Shown piece after piece: positions 56,823 to 64,000 of a stretch of 64,000 bases of DNA; positions within the stretch are counted from its first letter, which is position 1; each line of letters opens with the position of its first letter. Both the position numbers and the translations under genes were made by a program. Location: assembly GCF_900111015.1 (NCBI RefSeq), contig NZ_FOFS01000009.1, positions 165,374 to 229,373 of the forward strand, in the 5' to 3' direction. The stretch comes from Solimonas aquatica. GTDB taxonomy: Bacteria; Pseudomonadota; Gammaproteobacteria; Nevskiales; Nevskiaceae. A model generated the notes under the pieces. That model saw only the letters and a list, made by a program, of their open reading frames with translations, was not told the origin of the DNA and did not search any database.

Positions 56823-58007
56823 TCAGAAGGTAAACACCACACCCAGTCCAAAAGCCGTGGTCTTGGGATCCGTCACCGCCGTGGTCGGCGAGGTCAGGCT
56901 GATGGTGCGATCCTTGTCCTGATACTGGATGTAGTACAGCTGCGTCGTGAAAGCCTTGTTGAGTTTGTAGTCGATGCCGAAGGCCATCAGGTCGCGCTTG
57001 ATGTCGCTGTAGTCGGCCTTGGTCTGGCCGTACTCGGCCTTGAGCTTGAAGGCTTCGATGCTGTAGCCCGCGCCCACCAGATAGGTGGTCTCCTTCAGCT
57101 CGCTGGCGGTGGCCGAAGTGGCGCTGCCCTTCTGGTCAATACCCTTGGCCTGCTGGAACAAGGCATTGAGTTCGAGGTCGACGATGGGCTTGACCGCACC
57201 GACCACGCGCAGGATGTCGACGCCAGCGGACGACGCCTGCGTGGCGATCGGCGTAGGCACCGAAACACTGGCCTTGCCGTCCACCTTCAGGCTGCCGGGT
57301 TCATTGGCGGCATAGGACACCGAGCCGAAGAGCATTTCGTTTTCGAACACCAGCGAGGCGTAATAGGTGTCGGCAATCGACTTGTCCACGCTGTTCGTAT
57401 CGTCCAGCGCCGTGCGGCCGCCACCCGGCACCACGGCCAGATTCACGGTCAGCGCCTCGGCAATCTTCGGCGAGGTGTAAACGATGATGTTGTTGATGCG
57501 GGTTTCGCCCACCATCAGATTGGTGTCATCGCCGATGCCTTCGTCGTTGAACTGGTCGGCCTTCTCGCCGGCGAGCTTGAGCGGCGTGTCAATGCGACCG
57601 GCCTTGATGGTGCCGAACCCGCCCTGCAGACCGACGAAGATATTGCGCTGGCTGAAGGTGCTCTGCGCCGTGCTGCCACCACCGACCGCTTCGGAACCAA
57701 AGGGATTGACGCCATACTCGAGCTGGAAGATGGCTTTCAGATCACCCACGCCCAATTCGGTGTCGCCCTTGAAACCCAGGCGCGAGGAATTGTTCTGATC
57801 GTGCAGGCTCCAGGTGCTGTCGGCATATTTCACGCTGCCGGCAGTCTGCTGGCTGCTGTTGGTGCCGTTTGAGCTCGTGATACCGATCTCATCCTTCTGA
57901 TCGTCCAGACCGACATTGAACTTGCCGTACACCTTGACGTCGGCAAAAGCCGCGCCCGGCAGAACGAATGCGGTGCTGATTGCCATTGCCAACAGATTTT
58001 TTTTCAC
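56823..58007 (-). CDS. General porin (Porin_4 type), candidate Pho-regulated
   Basis: Outer-membrane trimeric-type porin of 394 residues. The GTG ending at 58007, with GGGAG six bases upstream, gives a standard signal peptide (KKNLLAMAISTAFVLPGAAF, cleavage before ADVKVYG). The barrel begins VKVYGKFNVGLDDQ, has SSRLGFKGDTELGVGDLKAI and ends FGLGVVFTF. A Pho-box-like array lies 107 bases upstream and phoU/pst genes are nearby, so an induced role in phosphate or anion uptake is plausible; selectivity cannot be read from sequence. Confidence 0.87.
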   Translation of the reverse strand: MKKNLLAMAISTAFVLPGAAFADVKVYGKFNVGLDDQKDEIGITSSNGTNSSQQTAGSVKYADSTWSLHDQNNSSRLGFKGDTELGVGDLKAIFQLEYGVNPFGSEAVGGGSTAQSTFSQRNIFVGLQGGFGTIKAGRIDTPLKLAGEKADQFNDEGIGDDTNLMVGETRINNIIVYTSPKIAEALTVNLAVVPGGGRTALDDTNSVDKSIADTYYASLVFENEMLFGSVSYAANEPGSLKVDGKASVSVPTPIATQASSAGVDILRVVGAVKPIVDLELNALFQQAKGIDQKGSATSATASELKETTYLVGAGYSIEAFKLKAEYGQTKADYSDIKRDLMAFGIDYKLNKAFTTQLYYIQYQDKDRTISLTSPTTAVTDPKTTAFGLGVVFTF

Positions 58008-58113
58008 GCCTAGCTCCCTTGCATTACATCTGATGATTGATGTTTGCGCCGTGCGGCGCGGCCTTGCTACCGCGACCGCCCTCAGCAGACGGCCGGCAGT
58101 ATCGGAAGCGATC

Positions 58114-58142
58114 ATGAAGCTTTCTTGACAGACTCATTGCAG
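58114..58142 (-). promoter_or_regulatory. Pho-box-like repeat array upstream of the porin
   Basis: On the minus strand three seven-base units spaced by 11 bases read CTGCAAT, CTGTCAA and GCTTCAT, matching the PhoB repeat CTGTCAT with decreasing fit. A -10-like GATACT follows after ten bases, the spacing expected when PhoB replaces the -35 element. Confidence 0.5.
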
Positions 58143-58197
58143 CCACATGTCGCAGATGACAATCCGCCGCAGGAGTCGCGCGGCGGCGTGCGGACTT

Positions 58198-58926
58198 TCA
58201 CGGCTGCGCCGCAACCCAGCGCAGGAACTCACGGCGTTCCTCGGCATTGGCCTGTTTCCACCACACGCGCATCAGTTCTGCATATCGGCCATTGTCCGCA
58301 GGCACGGTGCCGGCAGGCGAAGGCGTAGGCGACAGCCCCGGCGCAGCCGTTACAGCAACTGTCGACAGGGGAGCCACGACATTGCGCTTGGCTTCGCCTG
58401 ACGCTGCGGCGTCGGGGACCAGCTCACCGCTGTTGGCCAGCGAGCCGAGCAAACCACCGGTGAACTTGAGACCGCTGGCCTGTGAGGCGACGCGGCTGCC
58501 GTCAGCCTGATCTTCAATCCAGCCGCTGAAACCGCTGGCCAGGGCCTTGGCTTGTTCATAACGACTGGGCAACTCATAGCCGGCGCGGTAACGATGTCCG
58601 GCGCGCGCGTCCAGCACGAACAACGCAGGGCTGGAGCGCAGGACATCATGCTCACCGCCGCTCTCCCAGACTTCGCGATAGAAGATGAGCAGCTCATAGC
58701 GGCCCGGCGCCAGCTCCAGCCGCTTGTCGCCGCCCTTGAGCATGCCACTGGCACCCTTGATCTCAACACCGTTGACGCGTGCCACCTCCAGCGCTTCCGG
58801 CATGCTGAGTGTTGCCACTTCTCCAGCTGGACGCGGCGCGCCCTCGTAGAGCCGTACGGGGGTGCCGCTGCAAGCCAGAAGAAAGCTTGGCAACAACAGC
58901 AGCAGCATGCGAATCCGCATTCTCAA
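58198..58926 (-). CDS. DUF2057 (YccT-like) lipoprotein
   Basis: Predicted lipoprotein of 242 residues (lipobox SFLLAC near Cys19). The family pattern is visible: GVEIKGASGMLKGGDKRLEL, GRYELLIFYREVWE, and a C-terminal AELMRVWWKQANAEERREFL that matches E. coli YccT as I recall it. A Pro/Ala/Thr-rich segment (about 180-215) separates the two. A TTG at 58926 has GGAG at good spacing; the ATG at 58920 is the alternative. Its function is unknown. Confidence 0.75.
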   Translation of the reverse strand: MRMRIRMLLLLLPSFLLACSGTPVRLYEGAPRPAGEVATLSMPEALEVARVNGVEIKGASGMLKGGDKRLELAPGRYELLIFYREVWESGGEHDVLRSSPALFVLDARAGHRYRAGYELPSRYEQAKALASGFSGWIEDQADGSRVASQASGLKFTGGLLGSLANSGELVPDAAASGEAKRNVVAPLSTVAVTAAPGLSPTPSPAGTVPADNGRYAELMRVWWKQANAEERREFLRWVAAQP

Positions 58927-58965
58927 GGCGCACTCTCCATATAGAAGTAATTAGTGACGCGACCA

Positions 58966-59000
58966 AGCAAAAACGGCTGCGGCAGTGTGCCGCAGCCGTT
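58966..59000 (-). terminator. Intrinsic terminator after phoU
   Basis: A perfect 13-bp stem (AACGGCTGCGGCA / TGCCGCAGCCGTT) with a three-base loop is followed on the minus strand by TTTGCTTGG, about 25 bases after the phoU stop. Confidence 0.8.
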
Positions 59001-59024
59001 GGAAAAAGCAATAACCCGATGGAG

Positions 59025-59744
59025 TTATCCCTTCACTTCCTTCTCCATCGATTCGATGGAGAGGTGGCGTACGTCCTTGCCCTTGACCAGATAGATGACG
59101 TACTCGGAGATGTTCTTGGCGTGATCGCCGATGCGCTCCAGCGCGCGAGCACTCCAGACGATGTCGATCACGCGGCCGATGGTGCGCGGATCTTCCATCA
59201 TGAAGGTGATGCACTGACGTAGCAGGGCTTCGTATTCGCGATCGACCTCGCGATCCTGGCGCGCCACTTCCAGCGCGGCCTCGGCGTCCATGCGCGCGAA
59301 GGCATCCAGCGCATCGCGCACCATCTGCGATACCTGCCGTGACAGATGCTGCACCTCGCGCATGTGCTCGTGGATGCGCTCCTGCGAGGACAGGTCGATG
59401 GCCATGCGCGCGATCTTGCCCGACTCATCGCCGATGCGTTCCAGATCGGTGATGGTCTTGATCACCGCGTAGACCAGGCGCAGGTCGGAGGCGGTGGGCT
59501 GACGGCGGGCGAGAATGCGCGAGCACTCCTCGTCGATGGCCACTTCCAGCTGGTTGATCTTGTAGTCGTTGCGCGTGACCTGTTCGGCCAGCGTCGCATC
59601 AAAGCTCATGAAGGCGGTGGTGGCGTCGACGATCTGCTGCTCCACCAGCCCGCCCATGGCCATCACGCGCTGGCGCACGTCCTCCAGCTCGGCATTGAAC
59701 TGGCTGGAGATATGCTGGCGGAATATCGGTCGATCCTTATCCAT
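59025..59744 (-). CDS. phoU: Phosphate signalling regulator PhoU
   Basis: Cytosolic all-helical negative regulator linking the Pst transporter to PhoR/PhoB. From the ATG ending at 59744 it is 239 residues, the usual size, with two PhoU repeats and their metal-binding acidic motifs (TDLERIGDESGKIA near 95 and ALERIGDHAKNISEYV near 200). The longer upstream frame is unrelated. Unlike the common pstSCAB-phoU order, phoU is divergent from pstS. Confidence 0.96.
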   Translation of the reverse strand: MDKDRPIFRQHISSQFNAELEDVRQRVMAMGGLVEQQIVDATTAFMSFDATLAEQVTRNDYKINQLEVAIDEECSRILARRQPTASDLRLVYAVIKTITDLERIGDESGKIARMAIDLSSQERIHEHMREVQHLSRQVSQMVRDALDAFARMDAEAALEVARQDREVDREYEALLRQCITFMMEDPRTIGRVIDIVWSARALERIGDHAKNISEYVIYLVKGKDVRHLSIESMEKEVKG

Positions 59745-59840
59745 GACGCGGGCTGTCCCTCGGCGTGTATCGTGGTTTGTAAAACTATAGACGCGGCGGA
59801 CGGCATTGCCCAGCCGGCGGCGCAACTCTGCGTGAAGCGA

Positions 59841-59858
59841 ATGACAGTTGCATGACAA
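59841..59858 (-). promoter_or_regulatory. Near-perfect Pho box upstream of phoU
   Basis: On the minus strand TTGTCATGCAACTGTCAT contains two direct heptamers (TTGTCAT, CTGTCAT) separated by four bases, almost the exact PhoB consensus. It lies about 97 bases ahead of the phoU start in the phoU-pstS divergent region. Confidence 0.7.
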
Positions 59859-59900
59859 ACCCGGCCCAGGCAGGCTGAGCCGCCCCTTGCAGGCCGGCCA

Positions 59901-59918
59901 CTGCAACGAAACTGTAAA
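59901..59918 (+). promoter_or_regulatory. Pho box upstream of pstS
   Basis: CTGCAACGAAACTGTAAA shows two heptamers (CTGCAAC, CTGTAAA) with a four-base spacer, 45 bases before the pstS ATG. A -10-like GATAAG follows at 59926-59931. It predicts PhoB activation of pstSCAB. Confidence 0.6.
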
Positions 59919-59962
59919 AAAGCGCCGATAAGCTCGCCGCCATTCAACCAGGAGTGCCTTTG

Positions 59963-61012
59963 ATGAGTCTCTTTCGCAAGCCTTTGCTGACCACGGCCGG
60001 CCTCGTCGCCGGCGCCGTGCTCGCCTGCAGCGCGTTTGCCGCCGACATCTCCGGTGCCGGCGCCACCTTCCCGTACCCGATCTACGCCAAGTGGGCGGAC
60101 GCCTACAAGAAGGAAACCGGGGTGGGCCTGAACTATCAGTCCATCGGTTCGGGTGGCGGCATCAAGCAGATCAAGGCCAAGACCGTGACCTTCGGCGCCA
60201 CCGACAAGCCGCTGAGCGCGGATGAGCTCGAGGCCGCCGGCCTGACGCAGTTCCCGATGGTGATGGGTGGCGTGGTGCCGGTGGTCAATCTCAAGGGCAT
60301 CACCCCGGGCCAGCTGGTGCTGGACGGCCGCACCCTCGCCGATCTCTTCCAGGGCCGCATCACCAAGTGGAACGATGCCGCCATCGCCAAGCTCAACCCC
60401 GGCGTCGCCCTGCCCAAGACCGCCGTGGCCGTGGTGCATCGCTCGGACGGCTCGGGCACCACCTATAACTTCACCTACTACCTGGGCGAAGTCAGCGAGT
60501 CCTGGCGCGTGAACGTGGGCGTCGAAGCCTCCGTGGAATGGCCGGTGGGCATCGGCGGCAAGGGCAACGAAGGCGTGGCCAACATGGTGACGCAGACCGA
60601 CGGCGCCATCGGCTACGTCGAGTACGCCTACGCCAAGCAGAACAAGATGACCTACACCAAGATGATCAACAAGGACGGCAAGACCGTGGCTCCGGATGCG
60701 GACACCTTCGCCGCCGCGGCCGCCAACGCCGACTGGAGCAAGGCCAAGGCTTTCCGCCTGATCCTCGCCAACCAGCCGGGCGCCAACAGCTGGCCGATGA
60801 CCGCCGCGACCTTCATCCTGGTCTACAAGCAGCCCGAGAAGACGGATGATGTGGCCGCCGCGCTGAAGTTCTTCGACTGGTCGTTCAAGAAAGGCTCGAA
60901 GATGGCCGATGAGCTGGACTACGTGCCGATGCCGGAGAGCGTGGTGAAGCTGGTGGAAGCCAGCTGGACGGCGAACATCAAGGACAAGGCGGGTCAGCCG
61001 CTCTGGAAGTAA
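59963..61012 (+). CDS. pstS: Phosphate ABC transporter substrate-binding protein PstS
   Basis: Periplasmic phosphate-binding protein, 349 residues, with signal peptide ([20 protein letters not shown], cleavage near AFA-ADI). Phosphate-binding loops are visible: [30 protein letters not shown] and [21 protein letters not shown] eight bases before the ATG at 59963 supports this start over the upstream GTG. A strong hairpin separates it from pstC. Confidence 0.97.
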   Translation: MSLFRKPLLTTAGLVAGAVLACSAFAADISGAGATFPYPIYAKWADAYKKETGVGLNYQSIGSGGGIKQIKAKTVTFGATDKPLSADELEAAGLTQFPMVMGGVVPVVNLKGITPGQLVLDGRTLADLFQGRITKWNDAAIAKLNPGVALPKTAVAVVHRSDGSGTTYNFTYYLGEVSESWRVNVGVEASVEWPVGIGGKGNEGVANMVTQTDGAIGYVEYAYAKQNKMTYTKMINKDGKTVAPDADTFAAAAANADWSKAKAFRLILANQPGANSWPMTAATFILVYKQPEKTDDVAAALKFFDWSFKKGSKMADELDYVPMPESVVKLVEASWTANIKDKAGQPLWK

Positions 61013-61022
61013 GACGGCTCTG

Positions 61023-61058
61023 GCGGGGAAGACCTGTGGGCGGTCTTCCCCGCTTTGC
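61023..61058 (+). terminator. Intercistronic hairpin between pstS and pstC
   Basis: A perfect 12-bp stem (GCGGGGAAGACC / GGTCTTCCCCGC) followed by TTTGCTTC lies just after the pstS stop. It should partly terminate or stabilise the message, giving the usual excess of PstS over the membrane subunits. Confidence 0.75.
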
Positions 61059-61125
61059 TTCATACGGCGCGCACAGCCGTTAAAATCCAGGCATTACTTC
61101 ATAAAGGTTTTTCCGGGGAATCCGT

Positions 61126-62103
61126 GTGAATACCGCCGTCAACGCGATCGGCAGTCAGGCGGGAGCGATCTTGAATCGCAACCGCTTCTGGGACGCGATT
61201 TTGCGCAGCCTCACCCGCGCCTGCGCGATCATCGTGCTGCTGATGCTGGGCGGCGTGATCGTGGCCCTGGTGGAGGGCTCGCTGCCGGCACTCAAGGCCT
61301 ATGGCCCCGGCTTTCTCACCACCCAGACCTGGAATCCCGTCACCGAACGCTTCGGCGCCGCCGCGCCGATCTACGGCACCCTGGTCACCGCTTTCATCGC
61401 CATGCTGATCGGTGTGCCGATCAGCATCGGCATCGCCGTATTCATCACTGAACTCTGCCCGCGCCCGCTGCGCCGGCCGATCAGCACCGCCATCGAACTG
61501 CTGGCCGGCATCCCCAGCATCATCTACGGCATCTGGGGCCTGTTCGTGCTGGCACCGCTGCTGCAGCGCACGCTGCAGCCGGCGCTGATCGGCGCTTTCC
61601 AAGACGTCCCCTGGCTCTCGGAGCTGTTTGCCGGCCCGCCCTACGGAATCGGCATTCTCACCGCCGCCCTGATTCTCAGCATCATGGTGCTGCCCTTCAT
61701 CACCTCGATCACCCGCGATGTGTTCGAGACGGTGCCGTCCATGCTCAAGGAGTCCGCCTATGGCCTGGGCTGCACGACCTGGGAAGTGGTGCGCCACATC
61801 GTGCTGCCCTATACCCGCGCCGGCGTGATCGGCGGCGTGATGCTGGGCCTTGGCCGCGCCCTGGGCGAAACCATGGCGGTGACTTTCGTGATCGGCAATG
61901 CGCATCGCATCAGCCACTCACTGCTGGCGCCCGGCACCACGATCTCCGCCAGCATCGCCAATGAATTCACCGAGGCGGTGGGCGATCTCTACACCTCCTC
62001 GCTGATCGCCCTGGGCCTGATTCTGTTCGTGATCACCTTCATCGTGCTGGCCGGCGCCCGCCTGCTGCTGCTGCGCATGCAACGCGCCGAGGGGCGTCGC
62101 TGA
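61126..62103 (+). CDS. pstC: Phosphate ABC transporter permease PstC
   Basis: Inner-membrane permease, 325 residues, with six helices and the ABC permease loop [15 protein letters not shown] segment ([20 protein letters not shown]). Other motifs: [19 protein letters not shown] and [19 protein letters not shown]. The start is a GTG at 61126 with GGGGAA upstream. It overlaps pstA by one base (TGATG). Confidence 0.96.
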   Translation: MNTAVNAIGSQAGAILNRNRFWDAILRSLTRACAIIVLLMLGGVIVALVEGSLPALKAYGPGFLTTQTWNPVTERFGAAAPIYGTLVTAFIAMLIGVPISIGIAVFITELCPRPLRRPISTAIELLAGIPSIIYGIWGLFVLAPLLQRTLQPALIGAFQDVPWLSELFAGPPYGIGILTAALILSIMVLPFITSITRDVFETVPSMLKESAYGLGCTTWEVVRHIVLPYTRAGVIGGVMLGLGRALGETMAVTFVIGNAHRISHSLLAPGTTISASIANEFTEAVGDLYTSSLIALGLILFVITFIVLAGARLLLLRMQRAEGRR

Positions 62104-62960
62104 TGAACGTCCAGTCCATGTCCTTGTACAAGCGCCGTTATCGGCGCAATCAGCTGGCAATGCTGCTGGCCAATCTCGCCACCCTGCTCGGCCTGGCGGC
62201 GCTGGTGTGGATTCTGGCCACGCTTTTCATCAAGGGCTTCGGCGGCCTGCATCTGAACGTGTTCACGCAGAACACACCGCCACCCGGTGATGACGGCGGC
62301 CTGCTCAACGCGATCTTCGGCAGTCTGGTGCAGACCGTGGTCGCGACGCTGATCGGCACCCCGATCGGCATTCTCGCCGGCACCTATATGGCCGAGTACG
62401 GCCGCAATACCAAGCTTGCCACCGTGGTGCGCTTCATCAACGACGTGCTGCTGTCGGCGCCGTCCATCGTGGTTGGCCTGTTCGTCTACGAGATGATGGT
62501 GCAGCCCATGGGTCACTTCTCGGCCTGGGCGGGCTGCGCGGCGCTGGCGATTCTGGTGCTGCCGGTGGTGGTGCGGACCACGGAGGACATGCTGCTGCTG
62601 GTGCCCGACAGCCTGCGCGAAGCGGCCAGTGCCCTGGGCGCACCGCGCTGGCTGGTGATCCGCAAGGTCTGCTACCGCGCTGCCCGTGCCGGCCTGATCA
62701 CCGGCACGCTGCTGGCCGTGGCGCGCATCAGCGGCGAAACCGCGCCGCTGCTGTTCACGTCTCTCAACAACCAGTTCTGGAGCACCGACATGAACGCGCC
62801 GATGGCGAATCTGCCGGTGGTCATCTTCCAGTTCGCCACCTCCCCCTACGAAGACTGGCAGCGCCTGGCCTGGGTCGGCGCGCTGCTGATCACCCTCGCT
62901 GTACTTGCCTTGAACGTCGTGGCACGCTCGCTGTCGGGCGCCAAGACGCAGGATCGTTGA
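62103..62960 (+). CDS. pstA: Phosphate ABC transporter permease PstA
   Basis: Second inner-membrane permease, 285 residues and six helices. Seen: [39 protein letters not shown] and the coupling loop [20 protein letters not shown]. It is translated from an ATG overlapping the pstC stop, and pstB follows after seven bases. Confidence 0.96.
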   Translation: MNVQSMSLYKRRYRRNQLAMLLANLATLLGLAALVWILATLFIKGFGGLHLNVFTQNTPPPGDDGGLLNAIFGSLVQTVVATLIGTPIGILAGTYMAEYGRNTKLATVVRFINDVLLSAPSIVVGLFVYEMMVQPMGHFSAWAGCAALAILVLPVVVRTTEDMLLLVPDSLREAASALGAPRWLVIRKVCYRAARAGLITGTLLAVARISGETAPLLFTSLNNQFWSTDMNAPMANLPVVIFQFATSPYEDWQRLAWVGALLITLAVLALNVVARSLSGAKTQDR

Positions 62961-62967
62961 ACGCGCC

Positions 62968-63798
62968 ATGGCCACCGACATGCAGACCCGACCGAACGTG
63001 GAATTAAGCAAAGCAATGCTGCCCGAACCGCCCGCCGAGGAATTGCGCGAGAAGGTCGCGGTGCGCAATCTGAATTTCTACTACGGCGAACACCGCGCGC
63101 TGAAGGACATCTCGCTGACGCTCTACGACCGCAAGGTCACGGCCTTCATCGGCCCCTCCGGCTGCGGCAAGTCCACGCTGCTGCGCGTGCTCAACCGCAT
63201 GTACGACCTCTATCCGGGTCAGCGTGCGGAAGGCGAGGTGATGCTCGAGGGCGAGAACATTCTCGACCCCAAGACCGATCTCAACCTGCTGCGCGCGCGC
63301 ATCGGCATGGTGTTCCAGAAGCCCACGCCGTTTCCGATGTCGATCTACGACAACATCGCCTTTGGCATCCGCCTCTACGAAAAGGTGCCGAAGTCGGAAA
63401 TGAACGACCGCGTCGAAGATGCGCTCAAGCGCACCGCGCTGTGGGACGAGGTGAAGAGCAAGCTGCACGCCTCGGGCCTGGGCCTGTCGGGCGGTCAGCA
63501 ACAACGCCTGTGCATCGCGCGCTCGATTGCCGTGCGCCCCTCCGTCCTTCTGCTGGATGAGCCCACTTCTGCGCTGGATCCGATCTCCACCGCCAAGATC
63601 GAAGAGCTGATCTATCAGCTCAAGGTCGACTACACCATCGCCATCGTCACCCACAACATGCAGCAGGCCGCCCGTGCCGCCGACTTCTCGGCCTTCATGT
63701 ACCTGGGCGAGCTGGTGGAATTCGGCACCACCGACCAGGTCTTCACCAAGCCGCGCGAGTCACGCACGGAAGACTACATCACGGGTCGTTTCGGCTAA
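62968..63798 (+). CDS. pstB: Phosphate ABC transporter ATPase PstB
   Basis: ATP-binding subunit of 276 residues. Walker [10 protein letters not shown] is near residue 65, signature [19 protein letters not shown] near 172, Walker [13 protein letters not shown] near 195, and the switch His in [12 protein letters not shown]. The 25 residues before the family core are variable. It ends the pst operon, followed by a strong terminator. Confidence 0.97.
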   Translation: MATDMQTRPNVELSKAMLPEPPAEELREKVAVRNLNFYYGEHRALKDISLTLYDRKVTAFIGPSGCGKSTLLRVLNRMYDLYPGQRAEGEVMLEGENILDPKTDLNLLRARIGMVFQKPTPFPMSIYDNIAFGIRLYEKVPKSEMNDRVEDALKRTALWDEVKSKLHASGLGLSGGQQQRLCIARSIAVRPSVLLLDEPTSALDPISTAKIEELIYQLKVDYTIAIVTHNMQQAARAADFSAFMYLGELVEFGTTDQVFTKPRESRTEDYITGRFG

Positions 63799-63816
63799 GT
63801 GCCGGTACGCAAACCG

Positions 63817-63858
63817 GCCGACCGTCTGCCAGCTGCGACGGTCGGCTTTTTTTGTTTC
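63817..63858 (+). terminator. Intrinsic terminator after pstB
   Basis: A 10-bp stem GCCGACCGTC / GACGGTCGGC is followed by seven T bases, 18 bases after the pstB stop. It closes the pst operon. Confidence 0.9.
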
Positions 63859-63911
63859 CGGCGACGGTGCACTTGTGTTGAGTTGAACGTCGAATTTCCC
63901 GCACGCAAAAG

Positions 63912-63945
63912 AAAAACCCCGATGCATTTGGCATCGGGGTTTTTG
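63912..63945 (-). terminator. Terminator of the rRNA operon
   Basis: On the minus strand, just beyond the 5S rRNA 3' end, AAAAACCCCGATGC pairs with GCATCGGGGTTTTT around a five-base loop. The symmetric A and T tracts make it potentially bidirectional. Confidence 0.85.
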
Positions 63946-63952
63946 GTTTAAG

Positions 63953-64000
63953 ACCCTGGCAGTGTCCTACTCTCACATGGCAGCTGCCACACTATCATCG
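63953..64000 (-). rRNA. rrf: 5S rRNA, 3' part (cut by window end)
   Basis: The reverse complement reads CGATGATAGTGTGGCAGCTG, then CCATGTGAGAGTAGGACACT and GCCAGGG, the conserved 3' third of bacterial 5S rRNA. Only about 48 of about 115 bases lie in the window; the rest of the operon is beyond 64000 and is read towards this window. Confidence 0.92.

Overview
The window is visibly GC-rich, densely coded chromosomal DNA from a gammaproteobacterium. The block tpiA-glmM-folP-ftsH-rlmE-greA-carB-lysE-carA matches the order I recall for Pseudomonas. dnaX-ybaB with a 4.5S RNA gene nearby, yoaA-tsaB, cydABX with cydP, and mrcB-lpoP are also gammaproteobacterial arrangements. No plasmid, phage or CRISPR signatures were seen. 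A Nevskiales/Solimonadaceae-like lineage is a guess only. The window ends inside the 3' part of a 5S rRNA gene on the minus strand, so an rRNA operon lies just beyond.

Layout. 1-11.5 kb: a minus-strand housekeeping block (glycolysis, cell-wall precursor, folate, FtsH protease, rRNA methylation, transcript cleavage, carbamoyl phosphate), with a promoter and attenuator-like hairpin ahead of carA. 11.5-18 kb: accessory genes (radical SAM protein, OprB-like porin, sterol-desaturase-type hydroxylase, arylsulfatase, GNAT) separating carAB from dapB. 18-25 kb: small metabolic genes (dapB, single-domain MazG, NudL-type Nudix, two hotdog thioesterases, SCP2 protein, rsmJ, sixA, gamma-carbonic anhydrase-like protein, DUF1249, phosphoglucomutase). 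25-28.4 kb: a Ser-rich four-repeat protein, a MITE-like element, ybaB and dnaX. 28.6-34.2 kb: a TolC/HlyD/RND efflux operon, then the SRP RNA gene on the other strand.

34.4-41.8 kb is a sulfur/low-oxygen island. A persulfide-dioxygenase-like gene diverges from a cytochrome bd operon (cydP-cydA-cydB-cydX-ybgE-like) that has a perfect FNR/Anr box. Next come a CsoR-family regulator and a divergent operon of two YeeE/YedE half-transporters, a second persulfide-dioxygenase-like enzyme and a TauE/SafE exporter. Two 16-bp ATAC-N8-GTAT sites, one before each dioxygenase transcription unit, may be operators of the regulator. 41.8-45.8 kb: gph and tkt with a divergent CbbR-like LysR regulator, reminiscent of Calvin-cycle clusters, but no RuBisCO is in the window.

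45.9-50.8 kb holds the most unusual system: two tandem copies of a module made of a small exported Ser-rich protein ending in SSSSF, a GC hairpin, and an Omp85/TpsB-like barrel protein. The barrel proteins have no visible signal peptide and a non-canonical loop-6 motif. The 3' end of a third small gene survives between the copies. 51-56.7 kb: tsaB, yoaA, lpoP and mrcB. 56.8-63.8 kb: a phosphate-starvation cluster (porin, DUF2057 lipoprotein, phoU, and divergent pstSCAB) with three candidate Pho boxes. It closes with a strong terminator facing that of the rRNA operon.
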